Shown here one piece after another: positions 52,822 through 56,119 of a DNA stretch of 56,119 nucleotides (its first letter is position 1; each line of letters begins with the position of its first letter). Below the pieces are notes generated by a model. That model was given only the letters and a program-made list of their open reading frames with translations. It was not told the DNA's origin and did no database searches. Source of the stretch: Fusobacterium sp. (GTDB lineage: Bacteria > Fusobacteriota > Fusobacteriia > Fusobacteriales > Fusobacteriaceae); NCBI RefSeq assembly GCF_032477075.1, contig NZ_JAWDXO010000019.1:1-56119 (forward strand). Direction: 5' to 3'. The translations under genes were made by a program, and so were the position numbers.

Positions 52822-53823
52822 CTATTTTTTTTCATCTATATCTTCTAAAGAAGAAAAGACAGGAAGTTTTTCTAAAACTCTTTTTTCTAAAATTGATTTA
52901 GCATTTATATATACTTCTGTTACTCTTGTATCAGCATGACCAAGAAAATCTCTTATTTCTAAAATATCTGCACCATTAATAGAAAGTTCTGTAGCAACAG
53001 CATGACGTACATTATGTGGACTGATATCTTTTCCTATTAGTTTGCCCATATTTTGTACAAGATCATAAAGTGCTCTGTAAGAAAGTTGAGTGTTTTTTTC
53101 TGTTGAGCTGCTAAAAACATACTGTTCTTCTATCTTGGTATCATCTATATTATACAATGATTGAAGATATCCCTTATACTCCTTTAATTTTTGGATAAGA
53201 ATATTATGCACAGATTTATATTGTTCACGACCACTTTTAGTTTCTTCCAATTTTATATAATAGTTCCCTTCTCTTTCTAAGATATGCTTGAATTTAAGAT
53301 TGATTAATTCTTGGCTTCTCATTCCAGTATAAAATAATGTATATAAAATATTTACATTTCTGTAGTCCTTTTCTCCATTTATTTGATATTGTCCTATAAT
53401 TTTTTTTATATCCTCAAAAGATAATTTAAGTACATTATCAATATTTCTTGATACTTTAAAAAGTTCTACATATTTAAACGGATTTTCATAACCATTTTTT
53501 TCCATCTCTTTATATAGAGATTTTAATGAAGAAATTATCTTATTTATAGATGTTTTTTTTAGTTTTCTCTCTTCTACCAAGCAGGCGATATAGTCTTCCA
53601 CATCTTGTTTTTCTACATCTTTCATCAGCTCGATTAACTCTTCTGCTCTTATATTTTCTTCTCCTTCATATACAAAGTTTAGAAAATCTTTGAGGTAAAA
53701 CATATAATCTTTAAGGGTTTTTTGAGAACGATATATTTCGAATATACTTTTACGTTCCTCTTTATTTCTTTTTTTTCTTCTGCTGACTGCTATTCCTGCT
53801 TCTTCTCTTTTTATTATATCCAT
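52822..53823 (-). CDS. Tyrosine recombinase (XerC/XerD-like)
   Basis: The 333-aa site-specific recombinase has an N-terminal SAM-like core-binding domain (about residues 25-120) and a catalytic domain with Arg169 in TGMRSQEL, Lys196, His270-x-x-Arg273 in PHNVRHAV, His296 in LGHAD and Tyr305 in TEVYIN. All catalytic residues are present. The basic start (about residues 14-25) is an extra tail. No phage or integron genes are nearby, so a chromosomal or Xer-like role fits. AGAGGT precedes the ATG. It follows the pseudouridine synthase gene on - (42-base gap). Confidence 0.88.
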   Translation of the reverse strand: MDIIKREEAGIAVSRRKKRNKEERKSIFEIYRSQKTLKDYMFYLKDFLNFVYEGEENIRAEELIELMKDVEKQDVEDYIACLVEERKLKKTSINKIISSLKSLYKEMEKNGYENPFKYVELFKVSRNIDNVLKLSFEDIKKIIGQYQINGEKDYRNVNILYTLFYTGMRSQELINLKFKHILEREGNYYIKLEETKSGREQYKSVHNILIQKLKEYKGYLQSLYNIDDTKIEEQYVFSSSTEKNTQLSYRALYDLVQNMGKLIGKDISPHNVRHAVATELSINGADILEIRDFLGHADTRVTEVYINAKSILEKRVLEKLPVFSSLEDIDEKK

Positions 53824-53865
53824 TTTTACCTCTTTTAAAAAGTCCTATTAAAAAAATTAAGAAAA

Positions 53866-54546
53866 TTATATGATGTCTTCTGAATTTATCTCTTTTACTT
53901 CTCCAAGTTCTAGATTATCTAAATTTAATTTTCCGAATGATATTCTTTTTAAAAATACCACTTTATTTCCAACTGCTTCCAGCATTTTTTTTACTTGGTG
54001 AAATTTTCCCTCTTTTATAGTTAGATGTATTTTATTTGAATCTACCTTTGATGCTTTTGCTGGCATTGTAATATAACCACCTATATCTAATCCGTTTCTT
54101 AATTTTGTTAAATCATCTTCTAAAATATCTTTTTCAAGATCAGCATAATAAGTTTTTTCTACATGACTTTTTGGAGATAGCAGTTTATGATTTAATGCTC
54201 CATCATTTGTCAGCAGCAAAAGTCCTTCAGTGTCTTTATCCAATCTTCCTACAGGAACTAGATCTTTCTTTATTACCCAATCAGGCAGCAGCTCCATAAC
54301 TGTTTGTTCACTATTGTCCTCTACAGCTGTTATATATCCTGCTTTTTTGTTTAATATGTAGTATCTGAATTTTTTATATTCAAGTTTTTTTTCTTGATAA
54401 AAAACTTCATCTGAATTTTCTTTTATATTCATTTGCGGATTATTAGCAATTATTCCATTTACAGTTATTTCTCCTGTTCTGAGGATTTCTTTTACTTCTC
54501 TTCTGCTTCCCAGTCCACATTCTGTTAAAAATTTATCTAATCTCAT
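53866..54546 (-). CDS. RsuA-family rRNA pseudouridine synthase
   Basis: The 226-aa enzyme modifies a uridine in ribosomal RNA. It has an N-terminal S4 RNA-binding domain (MRLDKFLTECGLGSRREVKE) and the RsuA/RluB/E/F catalytic motif VPVGRLDKDTEGLLLLTNDG with its catalytic Asp. It ends with EGKFHQVKKMLEAVGNKVVF. The ATG at 54546 is chosen because GGAGGAA lies just upstream; an earlier frame start has no such site. The exact target site cannot be told from sequence. Confidence 0.92.
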   Translation of the reverse strand: MRLDKFLTECGLGSRREVKEILRTGEITVNGIIANNPQMNIKENSDEVFYQEKKLEYKKFRYYILNKKAGYITAVEDNSEQTVMELLPDWVIKKDLVPVGRLDKDTEGLLLLTNDGALNHKLLSPKSHVEKTYYADLEKDILEDDLTKLRNGLDIGGYITMPAKASKVDSNKIHLTIKEGKFHQVKKMLEAVGNKVVFLKRISFGKLNLDNLELGEVKEINSEDII

Positions 54547-54638
54547 TTCAATGTTCCTCCAGTTAACCATTCCTAATTAAATACTAACATATTATTTGAC
54601 AAGTTTCAAATTTCCTTTTAAAATCTTTCTATAAATGT

Positions 54639-54644
54639 TATAAT
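54639..54644 (+). promoter_or_regulatory. Candidate -10 of the unknown 180-aa gene
   Basis: TATAAT lies at 54639-54644. Its predicted transcription start falls near 54650, after the ATG at 54647, which supports the ATG at 54686 as the real start. Confidence 0.45.
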
Positions 54645-54685
54645 TTATGCAAGATTATTTTGAAAAGATAGGAGATTCAGAAACA

Positions 54686-55228
54686 ATGATAAACTTTACT
54701 AAAATTGATGAAATGATTGAAATAATAGAAAATAACCAGATTCCAGATGACATGACATTTAATGATTATGTCTGTGAATTTTATAATGAAGTAAAAACTA
54801 TTCCTTTATCTAAATATCTTAGAAGTAAAGATAAAGTCAAAAGACTTCCCAAAATAATGAATAGTAAAAAAGCTGGGGAAGTTATCTTGGCTAGTGAAAA
54901 AGATGAGGAAATTAAAACTTTTTTGAAAAGAAAAGGTTATAAAGAGATACCTCAGCTTGATTATAAATCTATTATGCTGTTAAGAAAAACAGATTTACTA
55001 TCTAACTGGAAAAAGGTATTGCTTTTCTTTGAAGGAGAAGGAACAGTTGAAGAAATAAACAGCTCTACGAGACCTATCCTTTTACCACAGGAAGTAGAAA
55101 AACTGGAAAGTTACATAAAAGAAGAACTTAACATTAATGAGCAGGAGCTTAATTGGCTATTGAGTAAATTTGAAAAAATGCAGAAAAATAAGATGATTTT
55201 AAAATCATTACAGAAATTATCAAGATAA
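54686..55228 (+). CDS. Protein of unknown function
   Basis: A 180-aa, charged, probably cytoplasmic protein starting MINFTKIDEMIEIIENNQIP. It is mostly helical with a C-terminal Lys-rich tail (KFEKMQKNKMILKSLQK) and has no recognised motif or membrane segment. The ATG at 54686 has AGGAGA about ten bases upstream and is preferred over the ATG at 54647, which lies only three bases after TATAAT. It is divergent from the pseudouridine synthase gene and ends at a strong bidirectional terminator. Confidence 0.6.
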   Translation: MINFTKIDEMIEIIENNQIPDDMTFNDYVCEFYNEVKTIPLSKYLRSKDKVKRLPKIMNSKKAGEVILASEKDEEIKTFLKRKGYKEIPQLDYKSIMLLRKTDLLSNWKKVLLFFEGEGTVEEINSSTRPILLPQEVEKLESYIKEELNINEQELNWLLSKFEKMQKNKMILKSLQKLSR

Positions 55229-55318
55229 AAAAAGAGGATAACTCACAAATAGAAATATAATTTTAGTAATTTAATAACTTCTAAAATTAAGTCTAAATTT
55301 GAGTTTTATCCTCTTTTA
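55229..55318. terminator. Long bidirectional terminator between the unknown and DinB-like genes
   Basis: An outer stem (AAAAGAGGATAACTCA from about 55229 with TGAGTTTTATCCTCTTTT to about 55317) encloses an inner perfect TAATTTTAG/CTAAAATTA arm. T-rich stretches occur on both strands. Confidence 0.75.
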
Positions 55319-55999
55319 ACTTTTATAATACTCTTTTTTTCTATTAATACTGTTTTTTAAATTATAGCAGTCATTTATATGTCCTATTTGATGTCTAGTT
55401 CCAGGCATAAGTATTATTCCAGCAACATTCTTTTTTCCCCAGAAATCTAAGAGCCATATTGAATCAGGATGATCAGTGACTCCACCCTCATTCAATATTT
55501 TTTCTATACCCTTCTTTTCTGCTTTTCTTTTCATATCTTCAAATTTAAGCTTTGAAAATATTGATTGAGTTTGAGTACCCACAGCTTTTCTATATTCTTT
55601 TAACACTTCTATATCTATACTTTTGCTTAAGTTCATTATTTCATCATCAGTCATTGCATTTCCAGTATCATTAACAGATACCTTCATTTTTTTCTGCCAT
55701 TCCTTATTATAAATCTGTTCAGAATTACTTATAAGGATATTCACAGTTAAATCTTCTATTCTTGTGATATGCCATATGTTCCAAGCTATTGTCACATCTT
55801 TGGCAGTTGGCATGATTGAAAAATCTTTTATATCAAGCATTTCCCATAATTGATTCATTAAAGTATTGTCATTATCAGAAAAATGAAGATATCTGTGCAT
55901 GGATAGATAAAGATCTTTTGCTTTATCAAAAGTTTCTTTTTTTCCTATTAATTCTTTTAATTCTTTTTGCTGTATATTCCATTCTGATGCTATACTCAT
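55316..55999 (-). CDS. DinB-like (YfiT/DinB superfamily) protein
   Basis: The 227-aa protein shows the DinB-type metal-site pattern: His in IAWNIWHITRIEDLTVN (about residue 77) and a C-terminal MPGTRHQIGHIND with two histidines. DinB superfamily proteins are four-helix bundles, many of them thiol-dependent transferases, and their roles vary. AAAAGGAG precedes the ATG. It is convergent with the unknown 180-aa gene. Confidence 0.75.
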   Translation of the reverse strand: MSIASEWNIQQKELKELIGKKETFDKAKDLYLSMHRYLHFSDNDNTLMNQLWEMLDIKDFSIMPTAKDVTIAWNIWHITRIEDLTVNILISNSEQIYNKEWQKKMKVSVNDTGNAMTDDEIMNLSKSIDIEVLKEYRKAVGTQTQSIFSKLKFEDMKRKAEKKGIEKILNEGGVTDHPDSIWLLDFWGKKNVAGIILMPGTRHQIGHINDCYNLKNSINRKKEYYKS

Positions 56000-56069
56000 A
56001 CATTTCTCCTTTTATATTCCTAGTTTCTGTTAACTTAAATTTATGTGAACTACTCCTAACCTTTTAAGG

Positions 56070-56119
56070 TATAATAATTTGCTCAAGATTATATATCCTC
56101 CCTAAAATGAAAGGAGCAG
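56070..56119 (+). promoter_or_regulatory. Promoter and ribosome binding site of a gene cut by the window end
   Basis: TATAAT at 56070-56075 and AAAGGAG at about 56110 point to a + strand gene whose start codon lies beyond the window. No -35 is clear. Confidence 0.45.

Noticed and set aside
52822..53823. Prophage or integron around the tyrosine recombinase
   Set aside because: No phage, attC or cassette genes are nearby, and flanking genes are ordinary chromosomal genes.
54647..54685. ATG at 54647 as start of the unknown protein
   Set aside because: It sits only three bases after a TATAAT and has no ribosome binding site; the ATG at 54686 has one.

Overview
The window is very AT-rich (A-ending codons, AGA/AGG arginine, strong AGGAGG-type ribosome binding sites) and carries envelope-type transport (TolC-like/adaptor/RND efflux) next to anaerobe-style amino acid metabolism. 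This points to a Fusobacterium chromosome, perhaps of the varium/ulcerans group. The genus is an inference from gene content and style, not from a marker gene. No rRNA or tRNA gene was seen.

Region 1 (1-9521) is a complete type I-B CRISPR-Cas locus. The order is cas6-cas8b-cas7-cas5-cas3-cas4-cas1-cas2, all on + and tightly packed, followed by a ~170 nt leader and an array of ten repeats and nine spacers. Two non-adjacent spacers are the same sequence. The terminal repeat keeps its stem, but its central 12 bp read as the reverse complement of the normal repeat. Just beyond the array are apparent remnants of a Mu/TnsB-type transposase and of a second unidentified gene.

Region 2 (9987-16441) is a threonine/aspartate-family divergon. 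thrC-thrB and an HTH-ACT regulator run on -, and hom-lysC-asd run on +, from overlapping divergent promoters at 12806-12853. Together they cover aspartate to threonine.

Region 3 (16656-32482) is mixed: an SGNH-HD fusion protein, a tripartite RND efflux operon, a TudS-like protein, two YwqK/MORN-repeat proteins, GNAT proteins, an AlkC/AlkD-type repair protein, an M42 peptidase, a family-5 peptide-binding lipoprotein, a CmpB-like membrane protein and a TSCPD protein. Two related hairpins act as terminators at the 3' ends of two minus-strand genes.

Region 4 (32630-46780) is mostly amino acid transport and metabolism: a small Ile/Leu/Val-rich ORF plus terminator, then livJHMGF and a methyltransferase; YkvA, IadA and an AEC transporter; asnA; and an amino-acid ABC importer behind a ~300 nt leader with a tiny ORF and two tandem terminators; then a ComB-type phosphatase overlapping a DMT exporter tail to tail.

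Region 5 (46781-56119) holds a TIGR01212 radical SAM protein, an RpiR regulator and nagB, an encapsulin nanocompartment operon (encapsulated ferritin plus shell), a PhzF-like protein, a tyrosine recombinase, an RsuA-type pseudouridine synthase, an unknown 180-aa protein and a DinB-like protein. I did not find a clearly new multi-gene system. The best leads are the array anomalies, the two candidate attenuator leaders and the SGNH-HD fusion.
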